Below, in pieces: positions 11,101 to 18,941 of a stretch of DNA of 64,000 nucleotides. Where the stretch lies: contig JANXYX010000013.1 in NCBI GenBank assembly GCA_025408425.1, positions 186,001-250,000 of the forward strand, given 5' to 3'. Positions within the stretch are counted from its first letter, which is position 1, and every line of letters begins with the position of its first letter. Both the position numbers and the translations under genes were made by a program. Under the pieces are notes generated by a model. That model worked only from the letters and a program-made list of their open reading frames with translations. It was not told the origin of the DNA and ran no database searches. The stretch is from Granulicella sp. (GTDB lineage: Bacteria; Acidobacteriota; Terriglobia; Terriglobales; Acidobacteriaceae).

Positions 11101-12058
11101 ACGGAGTGGCGTCCAGCCACCTGCGGCGCATGTAGTAGCTTGCTACTCCGTGGAACGCGTTACCGCCGGATTTCAGAGCCACATCGATTGAGGAGCCCGC
11201 GGAATGCCCGTACGAAGCATCGTACGCATTCAGATTAATCTTGAATTCCTGAACAGAATCGATCGATGGCACCATGGCGGCATTCGTCTTGAAACCTGCC
11301 GTACTGTCTCCGCCTGCTTCCGCGGGAAGGCCGTCGATATTAAGTTGCGGCTGCTGCAGTGAACCGTTGGCATACTGGTTGTCGGTGACGCCATCGAACG
11401 GACGGGTGTATTGCGGATTGGAAAAGTCGTGAGTGCCAGGACTGAGACCGAAGAGGGCGTACGGGTTGCGCGAGTCCAGGGGCATCTCCGCGATGCGCTC
11501 TCCGTCGATTACCTCACCACGATCAGCTTTGGTCAGTTCGATTTGAGCCGCGCTGGCATTGACAGTGACAACCGCGCTCGACGTTCCGATCTTGAGGGCA
11601 AAGTCGATTGTCGAGGCTTGGTCAACCTGGAGAAGAATATCGGTCTTCTTCGTAGTCGTGAACCCGTCTTTGGACGCCGTTATGTCGTACATTCCCGGCT
11701 TAAGATACGGAGCGGTATAAACTCCTTGACCCGTCGTCCGGGTGATAACATCCACTCCGGTTGCTTGGTTGTGAACGACAATTTGCGCCATCGGGATAAG
11801 TGCTCCAGTGGAATCAAGAACATGCCCGGTAAATTGTTGCGCCGTCTGTGCTCCTGCGCTTCGCGCGTTCAGGATGCCAAAGATCAGCACCACTAGCCAC
11901 ATTGCAGTTCGATAACCCGTTCTTTGCCAGCTCTTCTCTGGCGCAGCGGCGCAATCTGGGCAGTAAATAGCCCTGTTAGACAAGCAATTTGATCGTTTGC
12001 CGGACAATGTTCCTTGCATGATGCCTCCGAAGTTTTCAAGCTTTTGCATTTCAGTCAC
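8156..12058 (-). CDS. TonB-dependent receptor with N-terminal carboxypeptidase-regulatory-like domain (Oar-like)
   Basis: 'FTGHVLDSTGALIPMAQIVVHNQATGV...YTAPYLKPGMYDITASKDGF' then plug 'ELTKADRGEVIDGERIAEMPLDSRN' and long beta-barrel; true start may be an internal Met. Confidence 0.88.
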   Translation of the reverse strand: MTEMQKLENFGGIMQGTLSGKRSNCLSNRAIYCPDCAAAPEKSWQRTGYRTAMWLVVLIFGILNARSAGAQTAQQFTGHVLDSTGALIPMAQIVVHNQATGVDVITRTTGQGVYTAPYLKPGMYDITASKDGFTTTKKTDILLQVDQASTIDFALKIGTSSAVVTVNASAAQIELTKADRGEVIDGERIAEMPLDSRNPYALFGLSPGTHDFSNPQYTRPFDGVTDNQYANGSLQQPQLNIDGLPAEAGGDSTAGFKTNAAMVPSIDSVQEFKINLNAYDASYGHSAGSSIDVALKSGGNAFHGVASYYMRRRWLDATPWQTKYTYPVDSASRKPDHKRDQYGFEFDGPVIIPHLYDGRNKLFYMVNYEQMIDIAPNSSYSTYSLPNPAWLTGDFSTATYWSTATQSLRPLNIYDPLTPLVTIVDPLNGKTKQAHSQFPGNRIPIGRLDPVGVKLAQYLTQVYADQPSQIVNPGAGFAPYTNNYTTLQIENDIWRNGTIKLDYAPRPSDQLSARWNWQGRWKHTNSGTGLSPKNDANMNGDGEQPAGHAAGLQWVHTFSPNLLLTAGVALSTQKSRNPQGPTFGNNFVATLGFASAYYNQLQNIHNFPYITASGLPNSSGYPNEGYVVPVNEWLTHSLQTTPNVTFIHGAHTMRAGLEMRFNQWDNPDAVPNNDRFAFSNNFSNQFYNSTDAPNYSSGSAIASMLLGYPNSGTVYSNNHPFYSQHYFAPWVQDDWKLTRRLTLNLGVRWDLLPSRVERFNKLNSIFNPNVLNPVSAQIPSGTTALGAHPGLMGGLEFANVNGQSRGAYAMNKLNIAPRIGFAYAIGSRMSLRGGLGEDFINDFSENPSVEFGSSTSYTNSLDNGLTPYTATTGQGLSNPIPFVLQPTGSSLGYYQSLGSSLSFYNPRYHIPSQWNYSLSFQAALSARDVIEVSYVGNRSTNTAVSDDLNHISPLWNAQCDVERVGYAAGKLSARHLCDDTATGQIANPYLGVAAFKGTSYYSSSTLSGSNFTRPYPLFGSITQNGAYNNGRNWYNSLQVTMSHQVSKSLSLHAAYTHAKALSAGSILDTVNRVVSRQVSTSNDVKHSVTFSGVAYLPFGRNRLFLSNVNRWVNEAINGWQISPLYTYYSGFPWRPGGNWELSGAPMGVAQSVLPRDGSHSFTRLRGATPCVGTRDTDTGAIIPGAAAIAAGCTSIPYVTAPNGYAVTRANIDFGIRQPGAHHLDVALAKNFKIPEASKIYLSEATNLQLRVDFLNALNHPNWDQGYQASPTSIDFGTIQKGPTGPTNLPRYLQLSARLNW

Positions 12059-12418
12059 TCAGCGGCAGTCAGTCATCGTGCGACCTTCAGTCGATAAACG
12101 ATTGCAGTTTGTTGAGCGAGGAGAACAGTACGCTTCGCTGAAGAGAATGCGCATCGTACAATCAGCAACAAAATGATGACGTTATCGATCCAGCAAAATA
12201 CTGTATAGATGGGCAGGCGAAGAGTAGTACAAATGGGCCATATGCGCCGCCGCTACGATTGCCATATCTACCGTCATATAAAGGGGCTATGCGCGTTTCC
12301 CTGGCCACCGTGTATTGTCAAAGAGCGCGTGCACCTGTCGATTTCGATAACCTGGATTTTCCCTGTAGGCAGGGATGTGCGAGGCCACAACCTATGACAG
12401 GACAAGGAGTACCGACAC

Positions 12419-13060
12419 ATGTCAAAACAGAGCAACAAGCCAATACGGATTTTGATCGTTGATGACCACCCCGTTGTCTGTTCCGGTCTAACAAGTATGT
12501 TGAACGCGCAATCAGGACTCGATATCGTTGGATCCGCCGCAAGCGGAGAAGAGGCGCTCGCAATCGTCAAACGCGATAAGCCTGATCTTCTGCTACTCGA
12601 CCTGCGCATGCCGGGGATGGACGGCATTGGTGTTTTGCAGGGACTCAAGCGTATAGATAATCCCCCTCGGGTGATTATGCTCACCAGCTTTGAGAAAGAC
12701 GAGGACATCTACCGTGCAGTACGCGCCGGCGCCCAAGGGTATCTGCTAAAAGATACGACAGAATCCGAAATGATCACCGCAATTACGGTGGTCCACTCAG
12801 GGAACCGCTATATCCCGCGTCATATTGCAGCACGCCTCGCCGACAGGATGATGCGTGCCGATCTGACTGCTCGTGAGCTGCAGATCCTCGAACACTTATC
12901 CAATGGATCAACGAATAAAGAAGTTGCTGAGGAGCTTCATATTAGCGACAACACTGTCCGACACCACGTTAATAGCATCATGGAGAAACTTCAGGTGTCT
13001 GACCGAACAGAAGCCGTGGCGACAGCTATTCGGAGCGGGGTGCTTTCAGGAACCGATTAG
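12419..13060 (+). CDS. LuxR/NarL-type response regulator
   Basis: REC domain (ILIVDDHPVVCSGL...LLLLDLRMPGMDG) plus C-terminal LuxR HTH (LTARELQILEHLSNGSTNKEVAEELHISDNTVRHHV). Confidence 0.93.
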   Translation: MSKQSNKPIRILIVDDHPVVCSGLTSMLNAQSGLDIVGSAASGEEALAIVKRDKPDLLLLDLRMPGMDGIGVLQGLKRIDNPPRVIMLTSFEKDEDIYRAVRAGAQGYLLKDTTESEMITAITVVHSGNRYIPRHIAARLADRMMRADLTARELQILEHLSNGSTNKEVAEELHISDNTVRHHVNSIMEKLQVSDRTEAVATAIRSGVLSGTD

Positions 13061-13363
13061 CGGCATGTTCGAAATCGAACGTGCCGAACCAATCTGGTGC
13101 TCATTTAGTACGTCCTGCGTACTCCATTACGGTTCTCAGCGTTCGAGCGAACACCAAGTAGACTTGTGGGTGCGTGCGGTCAACAATCCGGAATGCGCTT
13201 ATCAAAGGCAAGGGACGCTGAAGCGCCGCGCGGCATTGGAGTTAATCCCAGGAACAAAGAACGACCCGGCAATGCTCCGTTGTCGAACCTGCTGCTAGGC
13301 ACGATTCCGAGGCGGCACGCAAATTGGCTTCTGATTCGCATCAGGTCTAAAGTGTTACTGATC

Positions 13364-15499
13364 ATGAAGAGCATGGCGAATCCCTCACCCCAACGCATTG
13401 ACCTCCGCAGAAGAGTGGGGAATCTTGCCGTGTTTTTCGCTCTGGCGATTGGCTCTTCGCATTCGCTACGGGGCCTGCAGGCCGTCAATACTCCCCCACC
13501 GCTGGAGACCGCTGCATCGATACTATCCCTGACAAACGAACAGGCTAGGCAAGGCTACCCGGTACGACTACAGGGTGTTGTAACCCTGCGAGGCATGGTG
13601 ATTCAGGACAGCACAGCGGGAGTTTGGGTAAATTTTCCGCAGTCCGGCCAATTTGTTCCCGGCGACGTCGTGGAGGTTCAGGGCCATGTCGGACCCGGAG
13701 GATATTCGCCCGAAATCTGGGCAACATCTGCTCAAAAAGTTGGACATCGTCCGTTGCCTCCTCCTAAACCCGTAACGTTTAGAGAATTGAGTTCGGGGGA
13801 CGAAGACGCTCAATACGTTACGGTGTTCGGCCGGGTGCGCTCGATTCAATTGCCGAGAAGCACAATTCCATTTGCGCGGACTTGGCTCAAATTGGCGATG
13901 AAGGATGGGATTGTCGATGTCGCACTGAGAGATGCCGCGGGCATCTCTACGAATCTGCTTCTCGATGCCGATGTGCGGATCAACGCGGTGAGCTTGACGG
14001 CCAAAAATAAAGACAGACAATTGGCTTCTGTCGTTCTCGCAATGAGCGATCTGGACCAGATGACCGTATCGAAGGCCGCCGAGGAAGATCCCTTTCTCAA
14101 ACCTCTCGTTCCCTTGGGCGCCCTCATGCAGTACCGCTCCGGAACCGATTCATATCGACGCGTGCGTGTCGCCGGAGTCGTGAGCTACTCCGATCCGGAT
14201 AGACGACTCATGCTGCAGGATGGACAAAAGGCGATCCTGGTGATGACGCATCCTGCTTTCCCTATCGAGTTGGGAGACAGAATTGAGGTTTCGGGGTTCC
14301 CGGCCCTGGAAGACTCCGGACCAATTCTGGAGGATGCTGTGGTGCGGTTCAAGTCCCATGGGCCGCCGCCACTTCCCACGACGACCCAAGTTGCCGATGT
14401 GCTGTCTGGGGCCTCGCGATGCCGCTTGGTCCGTGTCGAAGGCCATATCGTTCGCAGCGTTAAAGAACCGTGGGGAGTCGAACTGCTCGTGCAGGGCGAA
14501 ACAGGACTCTTGGAGGCAGAACTTCGAAAGTCGTTAAACTCTCTTGGTTTGCTCAACCTGCGCGAGGGCACAAAGGTCGCCGTAACCGGTGTCAGCATGG
14601 TTGATGTAGAAGGGAAATGGGACTACGCCCCAAGCCAGCTGCACAGCAAGTTGCTGCTTCGTTCGGCAAGTGATATTGAGGTTCTCGAACTGCCGTCATG
14701 GTGGACAACCCGTCACGTCATTTACCTCGCGACGGTCTTCGGTCTGCTGATTCTGGTCCTCCTCGGCGTGGTTATTTACAACCAGATTGCTCGCTGGAAG
14801 CTGCAGGTTGTGTTCGACCAGCGCGAACGGATGGCCCACGATGTTCATGACACAATGTCTCAGAGCTTCGCCGGCATTGGCTTTCAACTCCAGGCAATCT
14901 TGAAAGCAATTCCTGAGGGCATGCCCGCTTTGGCGGAGAAGGTTAATCATGCTCGCGAACTGGTCCGCCACAGTCACAAAGAAGCCCGGAAGAGCTTTGT
15001 TCCAATTGAACCCGAAGCGGAGCATGTAATTGAACTGCTTCGTTCGCTTGAGTCCTTGGCGCACGAGATGGTAGCCGGAGGTGCCATCACAATCTCAGTC
15101 TCATCGGCCGGGAGCCCGCGAGCAATTCCAAAGAACGTCAGCAATGAACTTTTACGAATCGGGCAGGAAGCGATCGCAAATTCGGTTCGTCACGCAGACC
15201 CTCAACATCTCAATATCTTCATCGAATACGCTTCGGATTTCGTTCGACTCGAATTACAAGATGATGGGGTCGGCTTTGTGAAGAGTGGCGACTTGCTCGG
15301 CTTCGGCCTACGCGGGATGAGAAGGCGCGCTGCCGAGATTTCGGCCCAATTGAAAATCTACAGCGAGCCTGGACGTGGAACTCGTATAGAGGTCGTTGCG
15401 CCTCTGAAGTCTGCTTGGAGAACCCTACTTGATTTGAACCGATGGCTTGGGAAACTTGGAGCAAGGTCGAGAGCAGCCGGAATTGATCAACAGCTATAG
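13364..15499 (+). CDS. sensor histidine kinase (HisKA_3/HATPase) with large extracytoplasmic sensor
   Basis: RMAHDVHDTMSQSFAGIGFQL phosphoacceptor, HATPase motifs (NELLRIGQEAIANSVRHA, DDGVGF, GFGLRGMRRRA), single TM YLATVFGLLILVLLGVVIYN; start at MKSMANPS. Confidence 0.85.
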   Translation: MKSMANPSPQRIDLRRRVGNLAVFFALAIGSSHSLRGLQAVNTPPPLETAASILSLTNEQARQGYPVRLQGVVTLRGMVIQDSTAGVWVNFPQSGQFVPGDVVEVQGHVGPGGYSPEIWATSAQKVGHRPLPPPKPVTFRELSSGDEDAQYVTVFGRVRSIQLPRSTIPFARTWLKLAMKDGIVDVALRDAAGISTNLLLDADVRINAVSLTAKNKDRQLASVVLAMSDLDQMTVSKAAEEDPFLKPLVPLGALMQYRSGTDSYRRVRVAGVVSYSDPDRRLMLQDGQKAILVMTHPAFPIELGDRIEVSGFPALEDSGPILEDAVVRFKSHGPPPLPTTTQVADVLSGASRCRLVRVEGHIVRSVKEPWGVELLVQGETGLLEAELRKSLNSLGLLNLREGTKVAVTGVSMVDVEGKWDYAPSQLHSKLLLRSASDIEVLELPSWWTTRHVIYLATVFGLLILVLLGVVIYNQIARWKLQVVFDQRERMAHDVHDTMSQSFAGIGFQLQAILKAIPEGMPALAEKVNHARELVRHSHKEARKSFVPIEPEAEHVIELLRSLESLAHEMVAGGAITISVSSAGSPRAIPKNVSNELLRIGQEAIANSVRHADPQHLNIFIEYASDFVRLELQDDGVGFVKSGDLLGFGLRGMRRRAAEISAQLKIYSEPGRGTRIEVVAPLKSAWRTLLDLNRWLGKLGARSRAAGIDQQL

Positions 15500-15725
15500 T
15501 TGCGTGCTGCAACGGTCACCATTACCTGTTGCCGGCATCCCCACGATGGTTCTCAGTGCGGCGGGAGATCGCATCTTCCCCCCAAAGTATGGGAGGCGGC
15601 TCGCAGCTTCCATTCCCGAAGCACAATACGTCGAGATTCCCGACTCAGCGCACGGAGTCACGATCCAATCAGTCGAAGCCGTAAACCGCGAACTGCTGGA
15701 ACACTTCATCGCCGTCGCTGACTAG
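15447..15725 (+). pseudogene. alpha/beta hydrolase C-terminal remnant
   Basis: 'VAGIPTMVLSAAGDRIFPPKYGRRLAASIPEAQYVEIPDSAHGVTIQSVEAVNRELLEHF' is the C-terminal Asp/His portion of an alpha/beta hydrolase with no N-terminal half; overlaps the kinase 3' end. Confidence 0.6.
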
Positions 15726-15906
15726 ATCAAAGATAGGTATGCCTTTTCAGTGTGCCGGGTGACTGTAGAAGAAGCTCATCATCGGGTTATTCGCGACGAG
15801 CGGGACAATGCTCTCTGCCTCACTCGCCTTACAGCAGTTGTCGCACGCACGATTCAGACATCAACCTGAACGTAGACGAACGCGTGAGTGAAGATATGAA
15901 GAAATG

Positions 15907-16260
15907 TGGTGGAGGCGGGGAGAATCGAACTCCCGTCCGAAGAAACCAACGACAGAGAGCATTCATGCTTTTCCCAGGTTCATCTTTGTCTCGTAGCCAG
16001 CCCTGAGAACGGGCGAAGATGAGTTGGCCACCAGCCTGATCGATCTCGTCATTGCCGTCCAGGCGGAACAGCTTTGACCAGCCTACTGTGCGACGATCGG
16101 TACAAGCCCGTAGGCGAAGCCTGAGCGATCGGCTACTTAATTATTAAGCAGCAAGCGCGAATTGAGGTTCGGCACTTATAGTTTTGTGAGCGATTACGGG
16201 TGTCCACACCCCGGCATGCCTCTCTGCCACAAGCAACCCCGTCGAAACCATGACGCCCCC
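15907..16260 (-). ncRNA. ssrA: tmRNA (ssrA), canonical copy A
   Basis: Minus strand: 5' GGGGGCGTCATGGTTTCGACGGGG...; tag AHKTISAEPQFALAA followed by TAATAATTAA; 3' GGACGGGAGTTCGATTCTCCCCGCCTCCACCA pairs with the 5' end (including G3.U) with encoded CCA. Confidence 0.96.
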
Positions 16261-16317
16261 ACATAGTGGAGCAGCTTCGAGCGTTGCATTCTGCAGCGCT
16301 GTCAAAGAACTAAATCG

Positions 16318-16323
16318 AGTATA
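16318..16323 (-). promoter_or_regulatory. putative -10 (TATACT) of tmRNA copy A
   Basis: TATACTCGATTTAGTTCTTTGA about 60 nt upstream of copy A; the TAGTTCTTTGA segment is also found upstream of copy B. Confidence 0.4.
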
Positions 16324-16682
16324 GATGACGACATCTCTTGGAGTCGAACCCACGTCCGAAAAAACTTCCAACAGAGAGCTTTCATGCTTTTTCACGTTCA
16401 TCTTTGTCTCGTCATCGACGCTTAGAACGGACGAAGACGCGGCGACGACCAGTCTGATCAATCTCGTCCGACCCGCTCAGACGGAGCAGGGAAGACCAGC
16501 CTACTGTGCGACGATCGGTACAGGCCCGTAGGCGAAGCTTGAGCGATCGGCTACTTATTTAATTAAGCAGCAAGAGCGAACTGAGGTTCGGCACTTATAG
16601 TTTTGTGAGCGATTACGGGTGTCCACACCCCGGCATGCCTCTCTGCCACATGCAATCCCGTCGAAGCCGTGACGCCCCCATC
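16324..16682 (-). ncRNA. second tmRNA-like copy B, tandem, degenerate 3' acceptor
   Basis: 5' GGGGGCGTCACGGCTTCGACGGG, identical tag peptide AHKTISAEPQFALAA, shared pseudoknot region; T-loop GGTTCGACTCC retained but no CGCCTCCACCA 3' end. Confidence 0.85.
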
Positions 16683-16729
16683 TGGAGACTGGCACCAACA
16701 TTGCGTTGGGCACTCAAAGAACTATACCT

Positions 16730-16735
16730 ATTATA
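16730..16735 (-). promoter_or_regulatory. putative -10 (TATAAT) of tmRNA copy B
   Basis: TATAATAGGTATAGTTCTTTGA about 50 nt upstream of copy B, paralogous to the copy A upstream sequence. Confidence 0.45.
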
Positions 16736-16748
16736 GGCTAATCTGCGG

Positions 16749-17168
16749 CTATGCGAATGCCAGCACCACTGCGCCAATCGTGATCAGCGATGCGCCGCCA
16801 ATCTTCATCGGTGTCAGATGCTCCCCCAGAAACAGCCACGCCCCCAGGATCACCAGCACCACGCTCAACTTGTCCACCGGAGCCACGCTTGAGGCAGGAC
16901 CCATCTGCAGCGCTCTGAAATAGCAGAGCCAGGAGAGTCCTGTGCATACCCCGGACAGCACTAAGAACACCCAACCACGCCGCCCAATCTGCGCTAGGCC
17001 GTTGTGCTTCTCCATGCCAATTGCTATGGCCCACGTGAACACCAGGATCACGCTCGTGCGGATGGCCGTCGCGAGATTGGAATCAATCCCAGCCACCCCA
17101 ACCTTAGCCAGCAACGCCGTCGCAGCAGCAAACAACGCGGATAGTAGCGCCCAGAATACCCAAGTCAT
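16749..17168 (-). CDS. EamA/DMT-superfamily small transporter (single EamA domain)
   Basis: MTWVFWALLSALFAAATALLAKVGV...LSWLCYFRALQMGPASSVAPVDKLSVVLVILGAWLFLGE. Confidence 0.85.
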   Translation of the reverse strand: MTWVFWALLSALFAAATALLAKVGVAGIDSNLATAIRTSVILVFTWAIAIGMEKHNGLAQIGRRGWVFLVLSGVCTGLSWLCYFRALQMGPASSVAPVDKLSVVLVILGAWLFLGEHLTPMKIGGASLITIGAVVLAFA

Positions 17169-17307
17169 ACCTCTCAAGATACGCGAGATGCGATTTATCC
17201 TGGTGGTTGACCCGGCATGCAAGAGCAGCGTAACAACTTTCCTTAGCAGCCGATTTCTCTGCGAAAGCTGAAGCTGTCACACCCTGCGCTGCGAACTGAC
17301 CCCAACC

Positions 17308-17745
17308 CTAGAGCGCTGCCGCTTCCAGATCGACGTTCTGCCATTCACCGCGCTCAATCCCAGCGCGAATCTGTGCAGGTGTTCTGCCCTTCTGCGTCTG
17401 CTGGTACGCGTAGACCGCCTCGCGCATGCACGTAGAGCAGGCCGCTCCGTGCGTCCCTTCAAAGCAGCTATGTAGGCTGTTGTGACCCAGCGCCCGGTCG
17501 CAGCGGCAGTAGCAAGGCTGCTGATGCAGCACCGCAGGAATCTTCGCCGCCATCTTGTACACGACGACCTGGTAGGGGTGTGAAAAGTACTCCCCCTTCA
17601 GTTGCTCGCCGCTCATCACGGGCTTCAAAGGCTTCACTGGAGGCTTGGCGTTATACGCCGGTATATCGTCGGACGGGTTCGTCCACTGTGCCGATGCACC
17701 CATCGTCACCAGTCCAAGCACCACACATCCCAGTATCCGTTTCAT
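17308..17745 (-). CDS. CYCXC-family secreted cysteine-rich protein
   Basis: Signal peptide then QQPCYCRCDRALGHNSLHSCFEGTHGAACSTCMREA; start at MKRILG. Confidence 0.65.
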   Translation of the reverse strand: MKRILGCVVLGLVTMGASAQWTNPSDDIPAYNAKPPVKPLKPVMSGEQLKGEYFSHPYQVVVYKMAAKIPAVLHQQPCYCRCDRALGHNSLHSCFEGTHGAACSTCMREAVYAYQQTQKGRTPAQIRAGIERGEWQNVDLEAAAL

Positions 17746-18067
17746 CACTTCATCATAAAGCCGGAAGGTATCTTGCCCCAAGTGTAAAGCTACCAATACG
17801 CACTGTTTCCGGTGAATTGTGCGTGAGGAAAGACTTGAAATATCAAAGTAAGGGTGGGGAAGAAGTTCCTCGTAGCGCACAAAAAAAAGGCGGCACACAC
17901 GATGATTTGTATGTGCCGGGAGGCCAGTGACGCAACTTGTATCAGCCTTGTACTTCCATATTCACGGCTGAAAATATTTCACGGGCGGAAAATCACGCTT
18001 ACCGTTATTGAAAGAGTATCACGTTCCTGCTATTTCGTCGCCATCCCTGAACAGAAATATGTAGATC

Positions 18068-18619
18068 GTGCCCCTGATCGTACAGTTTTTAGTAGACTGG
18101 GCAATCAAGTCTCTCCCATCTCAGTTTGGATTCTCCCCCTTGAACGAGCGCTATACCTTTGTAATTGCGGCACTTGTGGCAGATCTGGGCGCCTCCGTCC
18201 TCTTATACGAGATCGCGCCCGCCAACCCTCTCTGCGCTGTTTCTCCCGATCTTTTAAGCTATGCCGGTCAGCACATTTCGTTTGCATGCATCCTTTGGCT
18301 CCTCGTTCTGACGGGAGCGTGGCTCTACAGCGGCTCTCAATTGGTACGAATTCGCCAGAACCTGTCGACCAAGCTGACTCTTCTCGTCAAATTGGGCGTA
18401 GCCGGCATCCTGATTGATAACGCCGTTAGCATTTATCTATTGTCCAGCGCGCTTCAAGGTAGTCCCGGCACAGCCTCCGCCTCGGCTGTAGCTCCTGCTT
18501 TGGCTGGGCGATCCATCCTTTACGTCATCGGCTTCTCTGCCGTCGTCTTGATTTCATTCCTCATCAGCCGCAATCGGAAGCCGATCGTAACCCCCCCACC
18601 GCGCTTTGGCCGGGAGTAG
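18068..18619 (+). CDS. hypothetical membrane protein (about 4 TM)
   Basis: GTG-start ORF with several hydrophobic segments. Confidence 0.6.
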   Translation: MPLIVQFLVDWAIKSLPSQFGFSPLNERYTFVIAALVADLGASVLLYEIAPANPLCAVSPDLLSYAGQHISFACILWLLVLTGAWLYSGSQLVRIRQNLSTKLTLLVKLGVAGILIDNAVSIYLLSSALQGSPGTASASAVAPALAGRSILYVIGFSAVVLISFLISRNRKPIVTPPPRFGRE

Positions 18620-18633
18620 GGTCCAGGATCATC

Positions 18634-18912
18634 TCAAGACACTGCACTGATCCGTGCTGCCATTCGCGCATCCCGCTCCGTAATTCCTCCAGCATCGTGC
18701 GATACCAGCCCCAGCCGAACATGGTTATAGCGAATATCAATGTCTGGATGATGACCAGCCTCTTCCGCCACCACTGCAATCCGATTAACAAACTCCATCG
18801 CCTTCACAAAATCGGCAAAGGTCCAGTCTCGTACCAGCTTGCCATCCTCTAGCTTCCACTCCGGTTCGCTGGCCAGTGCAGCTTTGATCTCTGACTCACT
18901 CATAGTTCGCAT
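18634..18912 (-). CDS. 4a-hydroxytetrahydrobiopterin (pterin-4a-carbinolamine) dehydratase
   Basis: W.....L.R.W.F.DF..A..F...IA..AE...HHPDIDIRYN.V...L..H.AGGIT..D motif. Confidence 0.9.
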   Translation of the reverse strand: MRTMSESEIKAALASEPEWKLEDGKLVRDWTFADFVKAMEFVNRIAVVAEEAGHHPDIDIRYNHVRLGLVSHDAGGITERDARMAARISAVS

Positions 18913-18941
18913 ATTCGCCTCCTGCGTCTGCGATGCTAGCC

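Noticed and set aside
16144-16461. 105-aa minus-strand ORF ending in ...AEPQFALAA
   Set aside because: It is the tmRNA copy A tag frame extended upstream, not a stand-alone protein
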